DNA of 28,460 nucleotides. Source: DASQHW01 sp038209365. Its GTDB lineage: Bacteria > Actinomycetota > Acidimicrobiia > IMCC26256 > PALSA-610. The DNA lies in assembly GCA_038209365.1 (NCBI GenBank), contig JBBQXS010000054.1, positions 1-28,460 on the forward strand. The letters are read 5' to 3'. Under the pieces are notes generated by a model. The model searched no databases. It had not been told where the DNA came from and saw nothing but the letters and a program-made list of their open reading frames with translations. A program made the position numbers and the translations under genes. Of this stretch, positions 22,883 to 28,460 are shown piece by piece. Position 1 is the stretch's first letter, and each line of letters starts with the position of its first letter.

Positions 22883-23477
22883 AAGCGCGCGCCGGTGTCG
22901 CGGCCAGCGACACTTCCCAAGGCGCGCTCTGGGCGGCACCAGCAACCGGCCGCGTCGGATCGGGCGCGATGCTCGTACGACGAACACCGGTCTTTCCGTA
23001 CGGCGACTTGGAGCGCCGCCAGACACGCCGCGTCGTGTCGTGCGGGACCGCACGTTCTTCGAGTGAGGGCAAACGCCATCGACAGGATCGCTGACGCCTC
23101 CTCGGATCACCAGACGAACATGCCGTGTTGCTACTGACCACGGCGGCTTGTTCGGACGCTGATCCCAGTGATCACGCTAGAGACGCTGCGATGAAGTCGT
23201 GGTGACTTTCGAAAAAGTGGTCGTGACAGTGTGCGGAACGACGGGGACAACTCGAAAAGACGTTGCCAGCTTCGCAGTATTTCCGAACTCGACTCGGTGT
23301 CAAAGCCGCGCCAAATGGATACAGCAAGGAACCGACGCAGCGCGGCATCGCCTCGCACGTCAAACCCCTAGTACGCAAGTCGCGACCCCTCTGACCTCGG
23401 TTGCGATCTGTATCAAGTCCGCTCGCAACCTTGGGTGCAGCTCCTCGAGTCGCACCGTTTCCCCCGGAAGGAATGTC
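22883..23477. other. About 595 bp upstream of the PRC/DUF2382 gene
   Basis: No supported gene: open frames lack ribosome binding sites and motifs, and third-position bias is absent. The last 100 bp should carry the DUF2382 promoter. GTTGCGATC (23399) and GGGTGC (23433) are present but too far apart for a convincing stress promoter. Confidence 0.4.
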
Positions 23478-24221
23478 ATGTCGAATGCGCACTTCGATTA
23501 CGACGCGTGGGTCGGCCACCAGGCGGTCGACCGCGACGGTCAGAAGATCGGCACGATCGCCGCCGTCTACAACGACGATCAGACCGGTGGGCCCGAGTGG
23601 GTGACGGTTACGACCGGCCTCTTCGGCTCGAAGCAAACCTTTGCTCCGATTGCCGGCGCGAAGAACTCCGGTGACGACCTCCAGCTCGCCTACGCCAAGG
23701 AGAAGGTCAAGGGCGCGCCGAAGGTTGAGCCCGACGGGCATCTCGAAGCATCCGAGGAAGACGAGCTGTACCGCTACTACGGCCTGGACGTCGGAGAGAG
23801 CGCTCCGGCCGCCAAGGGCACTCCCGCGCAAAGGTATGACGCTGGGGACGACACGATGACACGTTCCGAGGAGGAGCTCAGCGTCGCCAAGCAGAGCAAG
23901 GAAGTGGGTCGCGCGCGCCTCGTCAAGCGTGTGGTGACCGAAGACGTCAACGTCACCGTGCCGGTACAGCACGAGGAAGTGCGGCTGGAGCGCGAGGCCA
24001 TCACCGACGCCAACCGGGCCCAGGCGATGGACGGTGCTGAGATCTCCGAGGGCGAGCACGAGATGGTGCTCAACGCCGAAGAGGTCGTCGTGTCGAAGCG
24101 GGTTGTTCCCCAAGAGCGGGTCAAGCTCGCCAAGGACACCGTGACCGAAGACCAGAAGGTCGCGGAGACGGTCCGCAAGGAACAGATCGACGTCGATTCG
24201 GACAAGCCCGTCAGGCAGTAA
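23478..24221 (+). CDS. PRC-barrel and DUF2382 (YsnF/AvaK-like) stress protein
   Basis: The product has 247 residues. GGAAGGA lies just before the ATG. Residues about 8-80 are a PRC-barrel (WVGHQAVDRDGQKIGTIAAV, GPEWVTVTTGLFGSKQTFAP). Residues 92-103 link with EDELYRYYGLDV. Residues about 130-240 are a DUF2382 domain: ELSVAKQSKEVGRARLVKRV, VPVQHEEVRLEREAI, VVSKRVVPQERVKLAKD and KVAETVRKEQIDVD. The two-domain form is widespread in Actinomycetota and Deinococcus and linked to heat, desiccation and general stress; the biochemical role is unknown. It is followed by a long perfect hairpin and then the Asp23 operon, to which it probably belongs functionally. Confidence 0.92.
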   Translation: MSNAHFDYDAWVGHQAVDRDGQKIGTIAAVYNDDQTGGPEWVTVTTGLFGSKQTFAPIAGAKNSGDDLQLAYAKEKVKGAPKVEPDGHLEASEEDELYRYYGLDVGESAPAAKGTPAQRYDAGDDTMTRSEEELSVAKQSKEVGRARLVKRVVTEDVNVTVPVQHEEVRLEREAITDANRAQAMDGAEISEGEHEMVLNAEEVVVSKRVVPQERVKLAKDTVTEDQKVAETVRKEQIDVDSDKPVRQ

Positions 24222-24226
24222 CGACA

Positions 24227-24263
24227 CGCCGACACGCCGGCACCCCCCGCCGGCGTGTCGGCG
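24227..24263 (+). terminator. 14-bp perfect hairpin between DUF2382 and Asp23 genes
   Basis: CGCCGACACGCCGG (24227-24240), nine-base C-rich loop, CCGGCGTGTCGGCG (24250-24263). It starts five bases after the stop. No T-run follows, so it may be a factor-assisted terminator, an mRNA 3' stabiliser or an attenuator that uncouples the DUF2382 gene from the downstream operon. Confidence 0.6.
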
Positions 24264-24298
24264 CGCAGCTCACAACCGTCGCACGACAAAGGACAACA

Positions 24299-24778
24299 AT
24301 GACGAACACGACCACATCGACGAGCGCGTCATCGACCGGCGGCTCGGACGCCACGGGGAGACGCCTCGAGCCCACGGGCGACAGGAACACGCAGCTCCTC
24401 ACGGAGCAGGGCAAAACATCGATCGCGGAGTCAGTCGTGAAGAAGATCGCCGGTGTTGCCACACGCGAGATCAGTGGCGTTCACGACATGGGAACGGGCA
24501 CGTCGCGGATGTTCGGCGCGATCAAGGAGAAGCTGCCCGTCGGGTCGGACACCCCGAGCGCCAGCCGGGGGGTCAACGTCGAGGTTGGCGAACGACAGGC
24601 CGCCGTGGATCTCGACGTGGTCATCGACTACGGCGTCTCAATCGTCGATGTCGCGGAGTCGATCCGTGGCAACGTCATCCGCCGTCTCGAGGCCATGACC
24701 GGGCTCGAGGTCACCGAGGTCAACATCTCGATCGACGACGTGTGGCTCGGCGAAGAAGAGGAACCGCGAGTCCAATGA
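24299..24778 (+). CDS. Asp23/Gls24 family envelope stress protein, copy 1
   Basis: The product has 159 residues. AAAGGAC precedes the ATG. A disordered Thr/Ser-rich head (1-35) is followed by the Asp23 core: KTSIAESVVKKIAGVATREISGVHDM, then GVNVEVGERQAAVDLDVVIDYGVSIVDVAESIR and NVIRRLEAMTGLEVTEVNISIDDVW. Asp23 of Staphylococcus is anchored under the membrane by AmaP/AmaA-type proteins and responds to alkaline and cell-wall stress. This is the first gene of an operon whose later members include DUF2273, a second Asp23, DUF6286 and AmaA homologues. Its TGA overlaps the next ATG. Confidence 0.93.
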   Translation: MTNTTTSTSASSTGGSDATGRRLEPTGDRNTQLLTEQGKTSIAESVVKKIAGVATREISGVHDMGTGTSRMFGAIKEKLPVGSDTPSASRGVNVEVGERQAAVDLDVVIDYGVSIVDVAESIRGNVIRRLEAMTGLEVTEVNISIDDVWLGEEEEPRVQ

Positions 24779-25080
24779 GCGATCCGGATCCCGCCGCGAT
24801 CGCAACCGCGGTCGAAGCATGTCCGAACGTTGTCGCGATGTCCGGTGGGGCGATGGGCACGGTTGCGACGTATCTCCCGGGCCGGCGGATCGTCGGCGTG
24901 CGGGTCCACAATGCAAATTTGGAGGTTCACGTCGTCGGTCGGTGGGACGTGCCGATCCCGACCCTCGCGTCCGAGATCCGCGCCGCAGTCACGCCGCTGC
25001 TCACGCCGGGCCGGAACGTCGAGGTCGTGGTCGAGGACGTCGAAGATCCGCCACTCAGCAGCTCCACGGCGCAGTCGTGA
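24775..25080 (+). CDS. Short Asp23-operon protein of about 100 residues
   Basis: The product has 101 residues; start ATG overlaps the preceding TGA (ATGA). It reads as a compact alpha/beta protein: AIATAVEACPNVVAMSGGAMG, VATYLPGRRIVGVRVHNANLEVHVVGRWDVPIPTLASEIR and the strand VEVVVEDVED. The pattern (helix, strands, helix, strand) resembles half of an Asp23 domain, and proteins like it regularly occupy this slot in actinobacterial Asp23 operons. It lacks the usual VVKKIAG start. Function unknown; probably an Asp23-like partner. Confidence 0.75.
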   Translation: MSDPDPAAIATAVEACPNVVAMSGGAMGTVATYLPGRRIVGVRVHNANLEVHVVGRWDVPIPTLASEIRAAVTPLLTPGRNVEVVVEDVEDPPLSSSTAQS

Positions 25081-25346
25081 ACCCGTACGCGACGCTGGGG
25101 GTCTCGCCAGGCGATAGTCCTGACCAGGTGCGGCGGGCGTACCGCAAGTTCGCGGCGCGTCATCATCCAGATCACGGCGGTGACGCCGTCACGTTTCGGA
25201 TCGGTCTCGACGCGTATCGAATGCTCGCGGACGCCACCGAGCCCGGGCGAGTGCCTGGGCGGGTAACGACGCATCGGCGGCGTGGTGGCCTCGCCTTCCT
25301 CAGCGAGGTTTGGCATCGTCGCCGCCGCCCGCGTCGTGTGATTTGA
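25077..25346 (+). CDS. J-domain-only DnaJ-like protein
   Basis: The product has 89 residues; GTG start overlaps the previous stop (GTGA). The J domain covers 1-60: NPYATLGVSPGDSPDQVRRAYRKFAARHHPDHGGD, with the essential HPD at 30-32, then FRIGLDAYRMLAD as helix IV. No G/F region, zinc or client-binding domain follows, only a basic Arg-rich tail (RRRRPRRVI). It should stimulate a DnaK-type ATPase and may bring Hsp70 to the membrane-proximal Asp23 complex (inference). Helix II/III are normal length. It is translationally coupled to the neighbouring Asp23-type gene. Confidence 0.88.
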   Translation: MNPYATLGVSPGDSPDQVRRAYRKFAARHHPDHGGDAVTFRIGLDAYRMLADATEPGRVPGRVTTHRRRGGLAFLSEVWHRRRRPRRVI

Positions 25347-25366
25347 CGACCCACTAGGAGCAACAC

Positions 25367-25546
25367 ATGCAAATGACCGCCCTCGGCCTGTTCACCGGGC
25401 TGATCCTCGGACTCGCGCTCATCGTCGGCAATTTCGGTGACATGCTCATCGTCGCGCTCTTTGGCGCGATCGGTGTCGTCGTCGTCAAGGTGATCGAAGG
25501 CGACCTCGACCTCAGCGAGCTGACGAACCGCCGGCGCAGCCGGTGA
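25367..25546 (+). CDS. DUF2273-type small membrane protein
   Basis: The product has 59 residues. AGGAG lies six bases before the ATG. Two hydrophobic segments (LGLFTGLILGLALIVGNFG; DMLIVALFGAIGVVVVKVIEG) are followed by a short charged tail DLDLSELTNRRRSR. This is the layout of DUF2273 proteins found beside asp23 in Gram-positive bacteria, where they are thought to sit in the membrane with Asp23. Its stop overlaps the next start by four bases (GTGA). Confidence 0.85.
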   Translation: MQMTALGLFTGLILGLALIVGNFGDMLIVALFGAIGVVVVKVIEGDLDLSELTNRRRSR

Positions 25547-25926
25547 GCACCGCGACAATCGACTCCCCCCAGACTGCGGCGGGCTCGCGCGGCTCCACCC
25601 ACTTCGCCGACCGTGTCGTCGAGAAGATCGCAGGCCGGGCCGCGGCCGAGGTCAGCAACGTAACGGCCCCACCGCCAACCGGCCTCGCACGCCTCACCGG
25701 CGCGAGCGAAGAACCCGACACGAAAGCCGACGTCGACGGATCGACGGTAGAGCTCGACATCCGGCTCGCAATCCGCTACCCAGCGTCGATCCGAGCCGTC
25801 AGCCGCGAAGTCCAACAAACGGTGCGCGCCCGCGTCCACACTCTGACCGGACTCGACGTTACCGCTGTGCGCGTCAACGTCGTCTCGCTCCCAGCCCGCA
25901 GTGCCTCCCGGGCACGCGTCACCTAA
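25543..25926 (+). CDS. Asp23/Gls24 family envelope stress protein, copy 2
   Basis: The product has 127 residues from a GTG overlapping the DUF2273 stop. The core motifs are FADRVVEKIAGRAAAEVSNV, STVELDIRLAIRYPASIRAV and VQQTVRARVHTLTGLDVTAVRVNVVSL. It is shorter than copy 1 because of a smaller head. Two Asp23 paralogues in one operon may form a heteromeric sub-membrane lattice (inference). It lies 4 bp upstream of the DUF6286 gene. Confidence 0.92.
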   Translation: MSTATIDSPQTAAGSRGSTHFADRVVEKIAGRAAAEVSNVTAPPPTGLARLTGASEEPDTKADVDGSTVELDIRLAIRYPASIRAVSREVQQTVRARVHTLTGLDVTAVRVNVVSLPARSASRARVT

Positions 25927-25930
25927 ATCG

Positions 25931-26461
25931 GTGCGTACCGTCAATCGCCTGCTCGCCGCGATCATCGGGCTCGTGCTCCTCGCCGGCGGCATGCTCGTCG
26001 CGATCGAGATCGCGTTAGCGTTCGTCGGCAGTGATCCATGGGTTGTTCCATATCGCGATTGGTATCGAACTGCGCGCTCCGACCCGTGGACGGCCGACGC
26101 GGTACGCGGCATCTGCATCACACTCGCGCTGCTCGGACTCGCGGTCGTCCTGTTGCAACTCGCACGCCTCCGTCCGCACGCGCTTCCTCTGAAATCAACC
26201 GAGTTCACGAGATATTGCGTTCGACGACGCAGCCTCGAGCATTCCGTGCAACGCACCGTCGAGCACGTTGACGGCATCCAAGACGCGAAGGTGCGGGTCG
26301 ATCACGACGCTGTGCGCGTAATTGCCCGCTCGCATCGACAGCTCGCCGGCGATCTTCAGCCGCGCGTCGAAACTGCCGTCCGCTCGAGGCTGGACCAACT
26401 CGCGTTCGAAACCAGACCTTCGGTTCGAATCAAGATCAGCACTCGGAAGGAGCGAACGTGA
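25931..26461 (+). CDS. DUF6286 domain membrane protein of the Asp23 operon
   Basis: The product has 176 residues from GTG 25931, four bases after the Asp23 stop. Two membrane helices (about 7-33, LLAAIIGLVLLAGGMLVAIE; 59-80, ICITLALLGLAVVLLQLARL) flank a short extracytoplasmic loop with DPWVVPYRDWYRTARSDPW. A C-terminal cytoplasmic domain (about 95-170) contains RRRSLEHSVQRTVEHVDGIQ, RVIARSHRQLAGDLQPRVE and AVRSRLDQLAF. This matches DUF6286 proteins that follow asp23 in Actinomycetota and resembles AmaP-like anchors. Its stop overlaps the next GTG. Confidence 0.88.
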   Translation: MRTVNRLLAAIIGLVLLAGGMLVAIEIALAFVGSDPWVVPYRDWYRTARSDPWTADAVRGICITLALLGLAVVLLQLARLRPHALPLKSTEFTRYCVRRRSLEHSVQRTVEHVDGIQDAKVRVDHDAVRVIARSHRQLAGDLQPRVETAVRSRLDQLAFETRPSVRIKISTRKERT

Positions 26462-27030
26462 AGGCGCCCGACCGGCTCAACCGCCTCGCCCTGCTGGCGC
26501 TCGGTCTTGTGCTCTTCGCCGCAGGGGCGTACGGCCTCGCCCGCAGCTACGGCGCGCTCGGCGAAACCAAAGCCGATGAGCCCGTGCTTCTCCAAAGCGT
26601 CAGAACCTTCGTCGGGCGCCACGACGCGTGGTTCTGGCCCGTCTCGTTTGTCGTTGCGCTTCTGATCGCATACCTCGGCTACCGCTGGCTCAAAGCCCAG
26701 CTCATTCCCGACGGCCGGCGCCCCAAGTACCACGTTGCCGATGCGCGCGACGAAGTCGTCCTCACGGCCGCGGCCCTCGAAGACGCAGTAGCGAGCGATC
26801 TGTAGGAGGACCCTCGCGTCATCGCAGCCAACGCCCGAATCACTGAGTTCGGTGACACTCCAGCGCTCAACGTCACGATGACCGTGCGAGACGACGTGAC
26901 GTTCCACGAGCTGAAGCACGACTACGAGACTCGCAACCTCGAGCGCGCTCGCTCCGCGCTCGACGCGTCGAACATACGATCGAAGGTCATCGTTGCCTTC
27001 TCTGGCCGAACCAACAGACATCTCAAGTGA
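26458..27030 (+). pseudogene. amaA: AmaA-like alkaline-shock membrane protein interrupted by an in-frame TAG
   Basis: The GTG overlaps the DUF6286 stop. The first 115 codons encode two membrane helices (about 9-28 and 58-78) and the start of a cytoplasmic domain ending ALEDAVASDL. A TAG at 26803-26805 follows. The same frame then continues with no further stop: EDPRVIAANARITEFGD, LNVTMTVRDDVTFHELKHDY, ARSALDASNIRSKVIVAF and a TGA at 27028-27030. The total of about 190 codons is the normal length of AmaA-type proteins, and the downstream part is clearly their C-terminal domain. It is thus a single nonsense change, a readthrough codon or a sequencing error. TAGGAGG itself looks like a ribosome binding site, but no start follows at a proper distance. 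The N-terminal part could still be made as a 115-residue membrane stub. Confidence 0.85.
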
Positions 27031-27132
27031 ATCGACCTGCACCCACGTTTCGGGCTTTGGCGTCGGCGCAGCATCGTGATGACTTCAGTAGCGATCACGC
27101 GGCCCGCGTGCGTACGCGACAGGCGGTAGGAA

Positions 27133-27628
27133 GGGCTCTGTTGCATTGGTGCGGCGTGCCGGCGGGCGGTGAACGTAGCGGATGGACTGTCGCCGTACTG
27201 GTCTGATACCCGCGGTCCCGAGCTCGGGGTTCTCCGGGATTCCGCTTTCCGCCCGAGATCATCGTCCTGGCGGTGCGTTGGTATCTGCGGTTCGGCCTCT
27301 CGTATCGCGACGTCGAAGAACTCTTGGCTGAGCGCGGGATCGAGGTCGATCACGTCACGGTGTTCCGGTGGGTGCAGCGCTTCACGCCGCTGTTGGCCGA
27401 CGCGGCGCGACCGTGCCGCCACGCGGTCGGCGACCATTGGTTCGTCGACGAGACCTACGTGAAGGTTGCCGGACGGTGGCGTTACGTCTACCGGGCGATC
27501 GACGAGTACGGCCAGATCATCGATGTATACGTCTCACCAACGCGGGACATCCGGGCCGCCCGCCGGTTCTTCGTCACCGTGCTCGCCGACCACGGCGAGC
27601 CCACCGAAATCGTGACTGACCGGGCGCA
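27133..27628 (+). mobile_element. IS6-family element, truncated at its 3' end
   Basis: It opens with the terminal repeat GGGCTCTGTTGCATTGGTGC (27133). The transposase gene follows and breaks off near 27628, where family similarity ends after VTDRA. The right terminal repeat is absent. The next 160 bp to the HATPase gene carry no gene. Confidence 0.8.
27169..27628 (+). pseudogene. IS6-family transposase, frameshifted and 3'-truncated
   Basis: The first ~25 codons (ADGLSPYWSDTRGPELGVLR) are in one frame from GTG 27169. A deletion near 27245 shifts reading to FPPEIIVLAVRWYLRFGLSY, RDVEELLAERGIEVDHVTVF, RWVQRFTPLL and the first catalytic block HWFVDETYVKVAGRWRYVYR, with D and E of the DDE region. 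The second catalytic aspartate region (IDVYVSPTRDIRAARRFF) and VTDRA are present. The expected YENNRVEADHGRLK end, with the last catalytic residue, is missing. The product cannot be active. Confidence 0.85.
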
Positions 27629-27788
27629 ATTACTGCGGCGTGCACTTCTAACGGACCGGCGGCCGGGGGGCTTGGGATGGGGACCGGCCGCCTGGCGTCC
27701 GTTCGCTCGCCGCGCTACTGGTACCCGCCAATGCGCAAGCTGACGCTCAGCGATACAAAGGGTCCGGTGTCGACGGTACGTGCTGCGG

Positions 27789-28184
27789 TCACCGGACCGG
27801 GAGCTCCGCCCACACCGCTTTCCCGACGCCTCTGTCGTAGTCCACACCCCACCGACATGCGAGGCCGTCCACCAGCATCAGTCCACGAGAGTCTTCGGCG
27901 GGCTCGCACCACTCCGGAAAGCCGTCTTCCACTTCGACACTCGCAACGTCATCGGCGACGTTCACCTGTACGTACACCGGCGGCGCGCCATGAAGGATCG
28001 CGTTCGTGGCGAGTTCACACACGATCACCGCGATCTCCTCTCGACCGCGTGAGTCGATTGAAAGTTCTTGCCAGAGTCGACGACGCAGCCCGGCGACCGC
28101 GTGCACGTCGTAGGAAAGCGAAGCAGCAAAATTCCAACCCACGTACGCTGCGATACCCCGCATCGCTGCAAGCTGGGCGCCCAT
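27789..28184 (-). CDS. RsbW/SpoIIAB-like HATPase anti-sigma regulatory factor
   Basis: The product has 131 residues from ATG 28184; ATG 28163 is also possible. The GHKL fold shows ASLSYDVHAVAGLRRRLWQE at the start, N-box ELATNAILHGAPPV (57-70), VEVEDGFPEW (83-92), SRGLMLVDGLACRWGVD (99-115) and GKAVWAELP at the end. It is the same subfamily as the protein at 9089 (N-box ELVTNAVMHGSPP, end VVWAVLP). Members bind ATP and a STAS or sigma partner. The DxGxG box is reduced to DGFPEW. The frame is open to 28442, but that extension covers a large palindrome and is judged non-coding. It is monocistronic here. Confidence 0.85.
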   Translation of the reverse strand: MGAQLAAMRGIAAYVGWNFAASLSYDVHAVAGLRRRLWQELSIDSRGREEIAVIVCELATNAILHGAPPVYVQVNVADDVASVEVEDGFPEWCEPAEDSRGLMLVDGLACRWGVDYDRGVGKAVWAELPVR

Positions 28185-28394
28185 TGGACCCGCAGTCGTG
28201 CGCAGTCCGGCCACGTTCCATCCGCGACGAGAGTTCGTGCGGTGCCACCCGCGCCCCCGAGGCGCGGAAGAATGCATTGGCAGGTTCCGCCGGCGCCAGC
28301 CTCGGGGTAACTCTCGCAACGGCAGGAGCGCCCCCTGACCACCCCGAAGCTGTCGACAAGCTAGGCCGTGACCGCGGGGGCGTTTCTGCCAATG

Positions 28395-28442
28395 GTGTCG
28401 GCCGCGTCGCGTGCGGGCGGGGGGATGCGACGCGGCCGACAC
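28395..28442. terminator. 16-bp perfect inverted repeat, bidirectional terminator-like
   Basis: GTGTCGGCCGCGTCGC (28395-28410), a 16-base G-rich spacer, GCGACGCGGCCGACAC (28427-28442). There is no T-run on either side. It lies about 210 bp upstream of the HATPase start, at the window edge, so it more likely ends a gene beyond the window or insulates the island; a protein-binding dyad is the alternative. Confidence 0.55.
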
Positions 28443-28460
28443 GATCGAGGGGTGTCCGCC

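Overview
The window looks like chromosomal or large-plasmid DNA from a high-GC actinobacterium (Actinomycetota; the class cannot be fixed from sequence alone). The evidence is the GC-rich third codon positions, frequent GTG starts, and actinobacterial families: paired CsbD-like coiled-coil proteins, an H1-tailed hemerythrin, a DUF6766 relic, a DUF6286/AmaA alkaline-shock operon and the short ETKPSPKTTELW membrane proteins. Nearly every recognisable gene concerns general stress, envelope stress or regulatory signalling. There are no housekeeping genes, tRNAs, rRNAs or CRISPR arrays.

Layout. 1-1.5 kb: the tail of an IS3-type element and a second, inactivated transposase. 1.98-5.5 kb (minus strand): STAS protein, MerR/receiver regulator and double-domain KaiC-like ATPase in an overlapping operon, followed by a zinc-finger/GAF protein. 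5.6-8.3 kb (plus): a small membrane protein, two CsbD-like coiled-coil proteins and a histone-H1-tailed hemerythrin. 9.1-10.5 kb: an RsbW-like ATPase, then a gene graveyard (STAS tail, hemerythrin tail, frameshifted DUF6766 gene). 10.6-13.5 kb: a GlsB/YeaQ-type membrane protein behind a sigma-B-like promoter, IS6 and hypothetical-gene relics, an AI-2E-family permease and a two-CBS protein. 13.7-17.2 kb: GAF-PP2C phosphatase (minus), a second copy of the small membrane protein, an SRPBCC protein, a CsbD relic and a 41-residue membrane peptide. 17.6-22.1 kb: a STAS-regulatory-cyclase fusion (plus) converging on a patatin-rsbQ-rsbP cluster (minus). 22.7 kb: a 58-residue CxxC/HxC mini-protein. 23.5-27.0 kb: PRC-barrel/DUF2382 protein and a tightly overlapping Asp23/J-domain/DUF2273/Asp23/DUF6286/AmaA operon whose last gene has an in-frame TAG. 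27.1-28.5 kb: a truncated IS6 transposase, a second RsbW-like ATPase and a large palindrome.

How the genes may work together (inference). Two PP2C phosphatases, two HATPase kinases/anti-sigma factors, STAS proteins and RsbQ are the parts of a partner-switching network of the kind that frees a sigma-B/sigma-F-type factor, but no sigma factor lies in the window. Likely outputs are the CsbD, hemerythrin, GlsB, CBS, DUF2382 and Asp23 proteins. One of them, GlsB, has a good GTTT-N14-GGGTAA promoter. The KaiC/receiver/STAS operon and the STAS-cyclase fusion could tie the network to ATP state and cyclic nucleotides. The many decayed second copies and three IS6 traces suggest an accessory stress island that is being duplicated and eroded.

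The most novel-looking items are a shared CPxC-x34-HxC module in two proteins, the KaiC/MerR-receiver/STAS operon, the STAS-cyclase fusion and the J-domain-only gene in the Asp23 operon.
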